The notes under the pieces: generated by a model
What the model was told of the DNA's origin: nothing
Seen by the model: only the letters and a program-made list of their open reading frames with translations
Databases searched by the model: none
Assembly (NCBI RefSeq): GCF_051014685.1
Contig: NW_027478521.1
Coordinates: forward strand, 1,054,001 to 1,118,000
From: Ptiloglossa arizonensis
Taxonomy: Eukaryota > Arthropoda > Insecta > Hymenoptera > Colletidae
DNA length: 64,000 bases
Direction of reading: 5' to 3'
Translations under genes and position numbers: made by a program
Shown: positions 1 to 11,330 of the stretch, in pieces
How the letters are laid out: each line of letters starts with the position of its first letter
Numbering within the stretch: position 1 is the stretch's first letter

Positions 1-175
1 ATTTTGAGTTTCTCAAGCGTTTCTTACCTACAAACTGCCATATCTCGCGAACGGATTGACAAATCCGCAAAATTTCTGTTACATCTGAAAGTAGAAACTC
101 GCCCGATTACAACGGTATGCGTACTTTTCCCCTAGTCCGTTCTAGTTATTCGTTTCGAGCACCAGAACTGCGAAA
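1..175 (+). repeat. Reference monomer of the satellite
   Basis: This is one unit, used here to number positions 1-175. Landmarks in the consensus are: A4T4 across the junction (173-175 plus 1-5); a TTGAG/CTCAA hairpin at 4-16; a variable pyrimidine-rich patch at 27-38; the near-invariant CCATATCTCGCGAACGGA at 39-55 (one subfamily has TACCTC here); a CGGATTG/CAATCCG dyad at 52-67; a near-invariant block at 67-75; CGCCCGATTACAACGG at 100-114; a CTAG-N6-CTAG box at 132-145 whose centre varies; and a lineage-specific box at 148-155. This particular copy carries private-looking changes (CTACAAAC, GACAAATCC, GTTACATC, ACCAG) that are also found in the copy at 11201. 175 is not a multiple of 3, so reading frame shifts every unit, which argues against a coding repeat. 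Confidence 0.95.
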
Positions 176-560
176 ATTTTGAGTTTTTCAAGCGTTTCTT
201 ACCTCCAAACTGCCATATCTCGCGAACGGATTGACAAATCCGCAAAATTTCTGTTGCATCTGAAAGTAGAAACTCACCCGATTACAACGGTATGCGTACT
301 TTTCCCCTAGGCCGTTCTAGTTATTCTTTTCGAGCATCAGAACTTCGAAAATTTGGAGTTTCTCAAGCGTTTCTTACATCCAAACTGCCATATCTCGCGA
401 ACGGATTGACCATTCCGCAAAATTTCTGTTGCATCTGAAAGTAGAAACTCGCCCGATTACAACGGTATGCGTACTTTTCCCCTAGTCCGTTCTAGTTATT
501 CGTTTCGAGCATCAGAACTGCGAAAATTTTGAGTTTCTCAAGCGTTTCTTACCTCCAAAC

Positions 561-577
561 TGCCATATCTCGCGAAC
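561..577 (-). other. Weak CENP-B-box-like 17-mer
   Basis: On the minus strand this reads GTTCGCGAGATATGGCA. Against the mammalian box NTTCGNNNNANNCGGGN it matches TTCG, the central A and the middle GG, which is 7 of 9 fixed positions. It lies in the most conserved part of the monomer, but monomers with TACCTC lose the A. A match this partial is expected fairly often by chance in a 175-bp unit read on both strands. Confidence 0.25.
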
Positions 578-592
578 GGATTGACCAATCCG
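577..592. other. Representative 16-bp inverted repeat in the monomer
   Basis: CGGATTG-AC-CAATCCG has 7-bp arms around a 2-bp centre and occupies monomer positions 52-67. Many monomers keep it. The centre can be AC or AG with the arms intact. Other subfamilies break one pair (GGACTG, GGATGG, GACTAATCC, GACAAATCC, GAATTG). It could be a protein-binding dyad or a small cruciform; no function is shown. Confidence 0.8.
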
Positions 593-2231
593 CAAAATTT
601 CTGTTGCATCTGAAAGTACAAACTCGCCCGATTACAACGGTATGCCTACTTTTCCCCTAGGCCGTTCTAGTTATTCGTTTCGAGCATCAGAACTGCGAAA
701 ATGTTGAGTTTATCAAGCGTTTCTTACCTACAAACTGCCATATCTCGCGAACGGATTGACCAATCCCCAAAATTTCTGTTGCATCTGAAAGTAGAAACTC
801 GCCCGATTACAACGGTATGCGTACTTTTCCCCTAGGCCGTTCTAGTTATTCGTTTCGAGCATCAGAACTGCGAAAATTTTGAGTTTCTCAAGCGTTTCTT
901 ACTTCCAAACCGCCATATCTCGCGAACGGATTGACCAATCCGAAAAATTTCTGTTGCATCTGAAAGTAGAAACTCGCCCGATTACAACGGTATGCGTACT
1001 TTTCCCCTAGGCCGTTCTAGTTAATCGTTTCGAGCATCAGAACTGCGAAAATTTTGAGTTTCTCAAGAGTTTCTTACTTCCAAACTGCCATATCTCGCGA
1101 ACGGATTGACCAATCCGCAAAATTTCTGATGCATCTGAAAGTAGAAAGTCGCCCGATTACAACGGTATGCGTACTTTTCCCCTAGTCCGTTCTAGTTATT
1201 CGTTTCGAGCACCAGAACTGCGAAAATTTTGAGTTTTTCAAGCGTTTCTTACCTCCAAACTGCCATATCTCGCGAACGGATTGACAAATCCGCAAAATTT
1301 CTGTTGCATCTGAAAGTAGAAACTCACCCGATTACAACGGTATGCGTACTTTTCCCCTAGGCCGTTCTAGTTATTCTTTTCGAGCATCAGAACTTCGAAA
1401 ATTTGGAGTTTCTCAAGCGTTTCTTACATCCAAACTGCCATATCTCGCGAACGGATTGACCATTCCGCAAAATTTCTGTTGCATCTGAAAGTAGAAACTC
1501 GCCCGATTACAACGGTATGCGTACTTTTCCCCTAGTCCGTTCTAGTTATTCGTTTCGAGCATCAGAACTGCGAAAATTTTGAGTTTCTCAAGCGTTTCTT
1601 ACCTCCAAACTGCCATATCTCGCGAACGGATTGACCAATCCGCAAAATTTCTGTTGCATCTGAAAGTACAAACTCGCCCGATTACAACGGTATGCCTACT
1701 TTTCCCCTAGGCCGTTCTAGTTATTCGTTTCGAGCATCAGAACTGCGAAAATGTTGAGTTTATCAAGCGTTTCTTACCTACAAACTGCCATATCTCGCGA
1801 ACGGATTGACCAATCCCCAAAATTTCTGTTGCATCTGAAAGTAGAAACTCGCCCGATTACAACGGTATGCGTACTTTTCCCCTAGGCCGTTCTAGTTATT
1901 CGTTTCGAGCATCAGAACTGCGAAAATTTTGAGTTTCTCAAGCGTTTCTTACTTCCAAACCGCCATATCTCGCGAACGGATTGACCAATCCGAAAAATTT
2001 CTGTTGCATCTGAAAGTAGAAACTCGCCCGATTACAACGGTATGCGTACTTTTCCCCTAGGCCGTTCTAGTTAATCGTTTCGAGCATCAGAACTGCGAAA
2101 ATTTTGAGTTTCTCAAGAGTTTCTTACTTCCAAACTGCCATATCTCGCGAACGGATTGACCAATCCGCAAAATTTCTGATGCATCTGAAAGTAGAAAGTC
2201 GCCCGATTACAACGGTATGCGTACTTTTCCC

Positions 2232-2245
2232 CTAGAACGTTCTAG
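2232..2245. other. Perfect 14-bp palindrome in one monomer lineage
   Basis: CTAGAACGTTCTAG equals its own reverse complement and sits at monomer positions 132-145. The same 14 bases recur at 3632, 4682, 6782, 7657, 39331 and 56480, among others. It is normally followed by TTATGCTTGTCGAGC, so it marks one monomer lineage. Its core AGAACGTTCT fits the nGAAnnTTCn dimer of a heat shock element. A canonical element needs at least three such units, and a well-placed third unit is not evident. Confidence 0.85.
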
Positions 2246-2775
2246 TTATGCTTGTCGAGCATCAGAACTGCGAAAATTTTGAGTTTCTCAAGCATTTCTT
2301 ACCTCCAAACTGCCATATCTCGCGAACGGATTGACCAATCCGCAAAATTTCTGTTGCATCTGAAAGTAGAAACTCGCCCGATTACAATGGTATGCGTACT
2401 TCTCCCCTAGTCCGTTCTAGTTATTCGTTTCCAGCATCAGAACTGCGAAAATTTTGAGTTTCTCAAGCGTTTCTTACTTCCAAACCGCCATATCTCGCGA
2501 ACGGATTGACCAATCCGCAAAATTTCTGTTGCATCTGAAATTAGAAACTCGCCCGATTACAACGGTATGCGTACTTTTCCCCTAGGCCGTTCTGGTTAAT
2601 CGTTTCGAGCATCAGAACTGCGGAAATTTTGAGTTTCTCAAGCGTTTCTTACTTCCAAACTGCCATATCTCGCGAACGGATTGACCAATCCGCAAAATTT
2701 CTGTTGCATCTGAAAGTAGAAATTCGCCCGATTACAACGGTATGCGTACTTTTCCCCTAGACCGTTCTAGTTATG

Positions 2776-4095
2776 CTTGTCGAGCATCAGAACTGCGAAA
2801 ATTTTGAGTTTCTCAAGCGTTTCTTACCTCCAAACTGCCATATCTCGCGAACGGATTGACCAATCCGCAAAATTTCTGTTGCATCTGAAAGTAGAAACTC
2901 GCCCGATTACAACGGTATGCGTACTTTTCCCGTAGGCCGTTGTAGTTATTCGTTTCGAGCATGAGAACTGCGAAAATTTTGGGTTTCTCAAGCGTTGCTT
3001 ACCTCCAAACTGCCATATCTCGCGAACGGATTGACCAATCCGCAAAATTTCTGTTGCATCTGAAAGTAGAAACTCGCCCGATTACAACGGTATGCGTACT
3101 TTTCCCCTGGGCCGTTCTGGTTATTCGTTTCGAGTATCAGAACTGTGATAATTTTGAGTTTCTCGACCGTTTCTTACCTCCAAACTGCCATATCTCGCGA
3201 ACGGATTGACCAATCCGCAAAATGTCTGCTGCATCTGAAAGTAGAAAGTCGCCCGATTACAACGGTATACGTACTTTTCCCCTAGACCGTTCTAGTTATG
3301 CTTGTCGAGCATCCGAACTGCGAAAATTTTGAGTTTCTCAAGCGTTTCTTATCTCCAAACTGCCATATCTCGCGAACGGATTGAATAATCCGCAAAAATT
3401 CTGTTGCATCTGAAAGTAGAAACTCGCCCGATTACAACGGTATGCGTACTTTTCCCCTAGGCCGTTCTAGTTATTCGTTTCGAGCATCAGAACTGCGAAA
3501 ATTTTGAGTTTCTCAAGCGTTTCTTACCTCCAAACTGCCATATCTCGCGAACGGATTGACCAATCCGCAAAATTTCTGATGCATCTGAAAGTAGAAAGTC
3601 GCCCGATTACAACGGTATGCGTACTTTTCCCCTAGAACGTTCTAGTTATGCTTGTCGAGCATCAGAACTGCGAAAATTTTGAGTTTCTCAAGCATTTCTT
3701 ACCTCCAAACTGCCATATCTCGCGAACGGATTGACCAATCCGCAAAATTTCTGTTGCATCTGAAGGTAGAAACTCGCCCGATTACAACGGTATGCGTACT
3801 TTTCCCGTAGGCCGTTGTAGTTATTCGTTTCGAGCATGAGAACTGCGAAAATTTTGGGTTTCTCAAGCGTTGCTTACCTCCAAACTGCCATATCTCGCGA
3901 ACGGATTGACCAATCCGCAAAATTTCTGTTGCATCTGAAAGTAGAAACTCGCCCGATTACAACGGTATGCGTACTTTTCCCCTGGGCCGTTCTGGTTATT
4001 CGTTTCGAGTATCAGAACTGTGATAATTTTGAGTTTCTCGACCGTTTCTTACCTCCAAACTGCCATATCTCGCGAACGGATTGACCAATCCGCAA
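2776..4095 (+). repeat. 5-monomer HOR (875 bp), about 1.5 copies
   Basis: Bases 2776-3220 recur at 3651-4095 with an offset of 875 bp. The match is essentially clean from about 2900 and is marked by CCCGTAGGCCGTTGTAG, GAGCATGAGAACTG, GTTTCTCAAGCGTTGC, CCTGGGCC, AACTGTGATAATTTTG and TTTCTCGACCG. Homology stops near 4096, where AATGTCTGCT in the first copy is replaced by AATTTCTGTT. The same pair recurs at 12.93-14.25 kb. The ATGAGAAC variant creates a chance start codon and short open frames here; I do not regard them as genes. Confidence 0.88.
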
Positions 4096-4214
4096 AATTT
4101 CTGTTGCATCTGAAAGTAGAAACTCGCCCGATTACAACGGTATGCGTACTTTTCCCCTAGTCCGTTCTAGTTATTCGTTTCGAGCATCAGAACTGCGAAA
4201 ATTTTGAGTTTCTC

Positions 4215-7200
4215 AAGCGTTTCTTACCTACAAACTGCCATATCTCGCGAACGGATTGACCAATCCCCAAAATTTCTGTTGCATCTGAAAGTAGAAACTC
4301 GCCCGATTACAACGGTATGCGTACTTTTCCCCTAGGCCGTTCTAGTTATTCGTTTCGAGCATCAGAACTGCGAAAATTTTGAGTTTCTCAAGCGTTTCTT
4401 ACTTCCAAACCGCCATATCTCGCGAACGGATTGACCAATCCGCAAAATTTCTGTTGCATCTGAAAGTAGAAACTCGCCCGATTACAACGGTATGCGTACT
4501 TTTCCCCTAGGCCGTTCTAGTTAATCGTTTCGAGCATCAGAACTGCGAAAATTTTGAGTTTCTCAAGCGTTTCTTACTTCCAAACTGCCATATCTCGCGA
4601 ACGGATTGACCAATCCGCAAAATTTCTGATGCAACTGAAAGAAGAAAGTCGCCCGATTACAACGGTATGCGTACTTTTCCCCTAGAACGTTCTAGTTATG
4701 CTTGTCGAGCATCAGAACTGCGAAAATTTTGAGTTTCTCAAGCATTTCTTACCTCCAAACTGCCATATCTCGCGAACGGATTGACCAGTCCGCAAAATTT
4801 CTGTTGCATCTGAAGGTAGAAACTCGCCCGATTACAACGGTATGCGTACTTTTCCCCTAGGCCGTTCTAGTTATTCGTTTCGAGCATCAGAACTGCGAAA
4901 ATTTTGAGTTTCTCAAGCGTTTCTTACCTCCAAACTACCATATCTCGCGAACGGATTAACCAATCCGCAAAATTTCTGTTGCATCTGAAAGTACAAACTC
5001 GCCCGATTACAACGGTATGCGTACTTTTCCCCTAGTCCGTTCTAGTTATTCGTTTCGAGCATCAGAACTGCGAAAATTGTGAGTTTCTCAAGCGTTTCTT
5101 ACCTACAAACTGCCATATCTCGCGAACGGATTGACCAGTCCGCAAAATTTCTGTTGCATCTGAAAGTAGAAACTCGCCCGATTACAACGGTATGCGTACT
5201 TTTCCCCTAGGCCGTTCTAGTTATTCGTTTCGAGCATCAGAACTGCGAAAATTTTGAGTTTCTCAAGCGTTTCTTACTTCCAAACCGCCATATCTCGCGA
5301 ACGGATTGACCAATCCGCAAAATTTCTGTTGCATCTGAAAGTAGAAACTCGCCCGATTACAACGGTATGCGTACTTTTCCCCTAGGCCGTTCTAGTTATG
5401 CTTGTCGAGCATCAGAACTGCGAAAATTTTGAGTTTCTCAAGCGTTTCTTAACTCCAAACTGCCATATCTCGCGAACGGATTGACCAATCCGCAAAATTT
5501 CTGTTGCTTCTGAAAGTAGAAACTCGCCCGATTACAACGGTATGCGTACTTTTCCCCTAGTCCGTCCTAGTTATTCGTTTCGAGCATCAGAACTGCGAAA
5601 ATTTTGAGTTTTTCAAGCGTTTCTTACTTCCAAATTGCCATACCTCGCGAACGGATTGAGCAATCCGCAAAATTTCTGTTGCATCTGAAGGTAGAAACTC
5701 GCCCGTTTACAACGGAATGCGTACTTTTCCCCTAGGCCGTTCTAGTTATTCGTTTCGAGCATCAGAACTGCGATAATTTTGAGTTTCTCAAGCGTTTCTT
5801 ACTTCCAAACCGCCATATCTCGCGAACGGATTGACCAATCCGCAAAATTTCTGTTGCATCTGAAAGTAGAAACTCGCCCGATTACAACGGTATGCGTACT
5901 TTTCCCCTAGTCCGTTCTAGTTATTCGTTTCGAGCATCAGAACTGCGAAAATTTTGAGTTTCTCAAGCGTTTCTTACCTCCAAACTGCCATATCTCGCGA
6001 ACGGATTGACTAATCCGCAAAATTTCTGTTGCATCTGAAAGTAGAAACTCACCCGATTACAAAGGTATGCGTACTTTTCCCCTAGTCCGTTCTAGTTATT
6101 CGTTTCGAGCATCAGAACTGCGAAAATTTTGAGTTTCTCAAGCGTTTCTTACCTCCAAACTGCCATATCTCGCGAACGGATTGACTAATCCGCAAAATTT
6201 CTGTTGCATCTGAAAGTAGAAACTCACCCGATTACAACGGTATGCGTACTTTTCCCCTAGGCCGTTCTAGTTATTCTTTTCGAGCATCAGAACTGCGAAA
6301 ATTTGGAGTTTCTCAAGCGTTTCTTACCTCCAAACTACCATATCTCGCGAACGGATTGACCAATCCGCAAAATTTCTGTTGCATCTGAAAGTAGAAACTC
6401 GCCCGATTACAACGGTATGCGTACTTTTCCCCTAGTCCGTTTTAGTTATTCGTTTCGAGCATCAGAACTGCGAAAATTTTGAGTTTCTCAAGCGTTTCTT
6501 ACCTCCAAACTGCCATATCTCGCGATCGGATTGACCAATCCGCAAAATTTCCGTTGCATCTGAAAGTAGAAACTAGCCCGATTACAACGGTATGCGTACT
6601 TTTCCCCTAGGCCGTTCTAGTTAATCGTTTCGAGCATCAGAACTGCGAAAATTTTGAGTTTCTCAAGCGTTTCTTACTTCCAAACTGCCATATCTCGCGA
6701 ACGGATTGACCAATCAGCAAAATTTCTGATGCATCTGAAAGTAGAAAGTCGCTCGATTACAACGGTATGCGTACTTTTCCCCTAGAACGTTCTAGTTATG
6801 CTTGTCGAGCATCAGAACTGCGAAAATTTTGAGTTTCTCAAGCGTTTCTTACCTCCAACCTGCCATATCTCGCGAACGGATTGACCAATCCGCAAAATTT
6901 CTGTTGCATCTGAAAGTAGAAACTCGCCCGATTACAACGGTATGCGTACTTTTCCCCTAGGCCGTTCTAGTTATTCGTTTCGAGCATCAGAACTGCGAAA
7001 ATTTTGAGTTTCTCAAGCGTTTCTTACTTCCAAACCGCCATATCTCGCGAACGGATTGACCAATCCGCAAAATTTCTGTTGCATCTGAAAGTAGAAACTC
7101 GCCCGATTACAACGGTATGCGTACTTTTCCCCTAGGCCGTTCTAGTTAATCGTTTCGAGCATCAGAACTGCGAAAATTTTGAGTTTCTCAAGCGTTTCTT

Positions 7201-7240
7201 ACTTCCAAACTGCCATATCTCGCGAACGGATTGACCAATC
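4215..7240 (+). repeat. Block shared with the 27-monomer HOR
   Basis: This block matches 18390-21415 at +14175 bp (81 monomers) and 23115-26140 at +18900 bp (108 monomers). Shared rare markers are CAATCCCCAA, GATGCAACTGAAAGAAG (4628, 18803, 23528), CTTAACTCC, GCTTCTGAAAG, TCCGTCCTAG, GTTTTAGTTATT and AATTTCCGTTGC with AACTAGCCC. This copy carries its own changes, such as AAATTGTGAG near 5076, AAAGGTATG near 6061 and CGCGATCGG near 6522, so it has diverged more than the two rightward copies have from each other. Homology stops near 7240. Confidence 0.9.
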
Positions 7241-7684
7241 CGCAAAATTTCTGTTGCATCTGAAAGTAGAAACTCGCCCGATTACAACGGTATGCGTACT
7301 TTTCCCCTAGTCCGTTCTAGTTATTCGTTTCGAGCATCATAACTGCGAAAATTTTGAGTTTCTCAAGCGTTTCTTACCTCCAAACTGCCATATCTCGCGA
7401 ACGGATTGACTAATCCGCAAAATTTCTGTTGCATCTGAAAGTAGAAACTCGCCCGATTACAACGGTATGCGTACTTTTCCCCTAGGCCGTTCTAGTTATT
7501 CGTTTCGAGCATCAGAACTGCGAAAATTTTGAGTTTCTCAAGCGTTTCTTACTTCCAAACTGCCATATCTCGCGAACGGATTGACCAATCAGCAAAATTT
7601 CTGATGCATCTGAAAGTAGAAAGTCGCCCGATTACAACGGTATGCGTACTTTTTCCCTAGAACGTTCTAGTTATGCTTGTCGAG

Positions 7685-10600
7685 CATCAGAACTGCGAAA
7701 ATTTTGAGTTTCTCAAGCGTTTCTTACTTCCAAACTGCCATATCTCGCGAACGGATTGACCAATCCGCAAAATTTCTGTTGCATCTGAAAGTAGAAACTC
7801 GCCCGATTACAACGGTATGCGTACTTTTCCCCTAGTCCGTCCTAGTTATTCGTTTCGAGCATCAGAACTGCGAAAATTTTGAGTTTTTCAAGCGTTTCTT
7901 ACTTCCAAATTGCCATACCTCGCGAACGGATTGAGCAATCCGCAAAATTTCTGTTGCATCTGAAGGTAGAAACTCGCCCGTTTACAACGGAATGCGTACT
8001 TTTCCCCTAGGCCGTTCTAGTTATTCGTTTCGAGCATCAGAACTGCGAAAATTTTGAGTTTCTCAAGCGTTTCTTACTTCCAAACCGCCATATCTCGCGA
8101 ACGGATTGACCAATCCGCAAAATTTCTGTTGCATCTGAAAGTAGAAACTCGCCCGATTACAACGGTATGCGTACTTTTCCCCTAGTCCGTTCTAGTTATT
8201 CGTTTCGAGCATCATAACTGCGAAAATTTTGAGTTTCTCAAGCGTTTCTTACCTCCAAACTGCCATATCTCGCGAACGGATTGACTAATCCGCAAAATTT
8301 CTGTTGCATCTGAAAGTAGAAACTCGCCCGATTACAACGGTATGCGTACTTTTCCCCTAGGCCGTTCTAGTTATTCGTTTCGAGCATCAGAACTGCGAAA
8401 ATTTTGAGTTTCTCAAGCGTTTCTTACCTCCAAACTGCCATATCTAGCGAACGGATTGACCAATCCGCAAAATTTCTGTTGCATTTGAAAGTAGAAACTC
8501 GCCCGATTACAACGGTATGCGTACTTTTCCCCTAGTCCGTTCTAGTTATTCGTTTCGAGCATCAGAACTGCGAAAATTTTGAGTTTCTCAAGCGTTTCTT
8601 ACCAACAAACTGCCATATCTCGCGAACGGATTGACCAATCCGCAAAATTTCTGTTGCATCTGAAAGTAGAAACTCGCCCGATTACAACGGTAGGCGTACT
8701 TTTCCCCTAGGCCGTTCTAGTTAATCGTTTCGAGCATCAGAACTGCGAAAATTTTGAGTTTCTCAAGCGTTTCTTACCTCCAAACTGCCATATCTCGCGA
8801 ACGGATTGACCAATCCGCAAAATTTCTGATGCATCTGAAAGTAGAAAGTCGCCCGATTACAACGGTATGCGTACTTTTCCCCTAGAACGTTCTAGTTATG
8901 CTTGTCGAGCATCAGAACTGCGAAAATTTTGAGTTTCTCAAGCGTTTCTTACCTCCAAACTGCCATATCTCGCGAACGGATTGACCAATCCGCAAAATTT
9001 CCGTTGCATCTGAAAGTAGAAACTCGCCCGATTACAACGGTATGCGTACTTTTCGCCTAGTCCGTTCTAGTTATTCGTTTCGAGCATCAGAACTGCGAAA
9101 ATTTTGAGTTTTTCAAGCGTTTCTTACTTCCAGATTGCCATACCTCGCGAACGGATTGAGCAATCCGCAAAATTTCTGTTGCATCTGAAGGTAGAAACTC
9201 GCCCGTTTACAACGGAATGCGTACTTTTCCCCTAGGCCGTTCTAGTTATTCGTTTCGAGCATCAGGACTGCGAAAATTTTGAGTTTCTCAAGCGTTTCTT
9301 ACTTCCAAACCGCCATATCTCGCGAACGGATTGACCAATCCGCAAAATTTCTGTTGCATCTGAAAGTAGAAACTCGCCCGATTACAACGGTATGCGTACT
9401 TTTCCCCTAGGCCGTTCTAGTTATTCGTTTCGAGCATCAGAACTGCGAAAATTTTGAGTTTCTCAAGCGTTTCTTACTTCCAAATTGCCATACCTCGCGA
9501 ACGGATTGAGCAATCCGCAAAATTTCTGTTGCATCTGAAGGTAGAAACTCGCCCGTTTACAACGGTATGCGTACTTTTCCCCTAGGCCGTTCTAGTTATT
9601 CGTTTCGAGCATCAGAACTGCGAAAATTTTGAGTTTCTCAAGCGTTTCTTACTTCCAAACCGCTATACCTCGCGAACGGATTGAGCAATCCGCAAAATTT
9701 CTGTTGCATCTGAAGGTAGAAACTCGCCCGTTTACAACGGAATGCGTACTTTTCCCCTAGGCCGTTCTAGTTATTCGTTTCGAGCATCAGGACTGCGAAA
9801 ATTTTGAGTTTCTCAAGCGTTTCTTACTTCCAAACTGCCATATCTCGCGAACGGATTGACCAATCAGCAAAATTTCTGATGCATCTGAAAGTAGAAAGTC
9901 GCCCGATTACAACGGTATGCGTACTTTTTCCCTAGAACGTTCTAGTTATGCTTGTCGAGCATCAGAACTGCGAAAATTTTGAGTTTCTCAAGCGTTTCTT
10001 ACCTCCAAACTGCCATATCTCGCGAACGGATTGACCAATCCGCAAAATTTCTGTTGCATCTGAAAGTAGAAACTCGCACGATTACAACATTATGCGTACT
10101 TTTCCCCTAGAACGTTCTAGTTATGCTTGTCGAGCATCAGAACTGCGAAAATTTTGAGTTTCTCAAGCGTTTCTTACCTCCAAACTGCCATATCTCGCGA
10201 ACGGATTGACCAATCCGCAAAATTTCTATTGCATCTGAAAGTAGAAACTCGCCCGATTACAACGGTATGCGTACTTTTCGCCTAGTCCGTTCTAGTTATT
10301 CGTTTCGAGCATCAGAACTGCGAAAATTTTGAGTTTTTCAAGCGTTTCTTACTTCCAGATTGCCATACCTCGCGAACGGATTGAGCAATCCGCAAAATTT
10401 CTGTTGCATCTGAAGGTAGAAACTCGCCCGTTTACAACGGAATGCGTACTTTTCCCCTAGGCCGTTCTAGTTATTCGTTTCGAGCATCAGAACTGCGAAA
10501 ATTTTGAGTTTCTCAAGCGTTTCTTACCTCCAAACTGCCATATCTCGCGAACGGATTGACCAATCCGCAAAATTTCTGATGCATCTGAAAGTAGAAAGTC

Positions 10601-11225
10601 GCCCGATTACAACGGTATGCGTACTTTTCCCCTAGAACGTTCTAGTTATGCTTGTCGAGCATCAGAACTGCGAAAATTTTGAGTTTCTCAAGCGTTTCTT
10701 ACCTCCAAACTGCCATATCTCGCGAACGGATTGACCAATCCGTAAAATTTCTATTGCATCTGAAAGTAGAAACTCGCCCGATTACAACGGTATGCGTACT
10801 TTTCGCCTAGTCCGTTCTAGTTATTCGTTTCGAGCATCAGAACTGCGAAAATTTTGAGTTTTTCAAGCGTTTCTTACTTCCAGATTGCCATACCTCGCGA
10901 ACGGATTGAGCAATCCGCAAAATTTCTGTTGCATCTGAAGGTAGAAACTCGCCCGTTTACAACGGAATGCGTACTTTTCCCCTAGGCCGTTCTAGTTATT
11001 CGTTTCGAGCATCAGAACTGCGAAAATTTTGAGTTTCTCAAGCGTTTCTTACCTCCAAACTGCCATATCTCGCGAACGGATTGACCAATCCGCAAAATTT
11101 CTGTTGCATCTGAAAGTAGAAACTCGCCCGATTACAACGGTATGCGTACTTTTCCCCTAGTCCGTTCTAGTTATTCGTTTCGAGCATCAGAACTGCGAAA
11201 ATTTTGAGTTTCTCAAGCGTTTCTT
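7685..11225 (+). repeat. Block shared with 26.2-29.9 kb
   Basis: This block matches 26235-29949. The offset is 18550 bp before the one-base deletion at 26566 and 18549 after it, as shown by TATCTAGCGA at 8441 and 26990. It becomes 18724 after about 8.7 kb, because this copy lacks one monomer there (ATCAGGACTG at 9261 versus 27985). Shared markers include TTTTCGCCTAG, TTCCAGATTGCC, TTTCTATTGC and CGTAAAATTTC. This copy ends by joining the block that repeats the left end of the window. Confidence 0.88.
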
Positions 11226-11330
11226 ACCTACAAACTGCCATATCTCGCGAACGGATTGACAAATCCGCAAAATTTCTGTTACATCTGAAAGTAGAAACTC
11301 GCCCGATTACAACGGTATGCGTACTTTTCC

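Larger units (their letters stand above)
131..2230 (+). repeat. 6-monomer HOR (1050 bp), two tandem copies
   Basis: Bases 131-1180 and 1181-2230 are repeats of each other at an offset of exactly 1050 bp. Markers that recur at this offset include ACCAGAACTG (161 and 1211), AACTTCGAAA (341 and 1391), ATTCCGCAAA, TATGCCTACT, AATGTTGAGTTTATC, CAATCCCCAA and CAAGAGTTTC. The homologous block at 11.3-12.4 kb has only one copy of this 6-mer, so the duplication is local to the left end. Confidence 0.93.
1181..4260 (+). repeat. Long segmental duplication, left copy
   Basis: This stretch, including the 5-monomer repeat, matches 11331-14410 at an offset of 10150 bp (58 monomers). Only a few differences were noticed: TATGCG versus TATTCG near 2570/12720, TATGCG versus TATACG near 2740/12890, and ACCTCC versus ACCCCC near 2827/12977. 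Homology ends near 4266, where CAATCCCC in this copy faces CAATCCGC. Confidence 0.9.

Noticed and set aside
2824..4084. Short open frames of 73 and 82 codons on both strands (also at 12974-14234 and 49684-49932)
   Set aside because: They are satellite sequence read through one to two monomers. The same frame recurs wherever the GAGCATGAG variant makes an ATG, the two strands overlap almost completely, and the 175-bp unit shifts frame each repeat. There is no coding signature.
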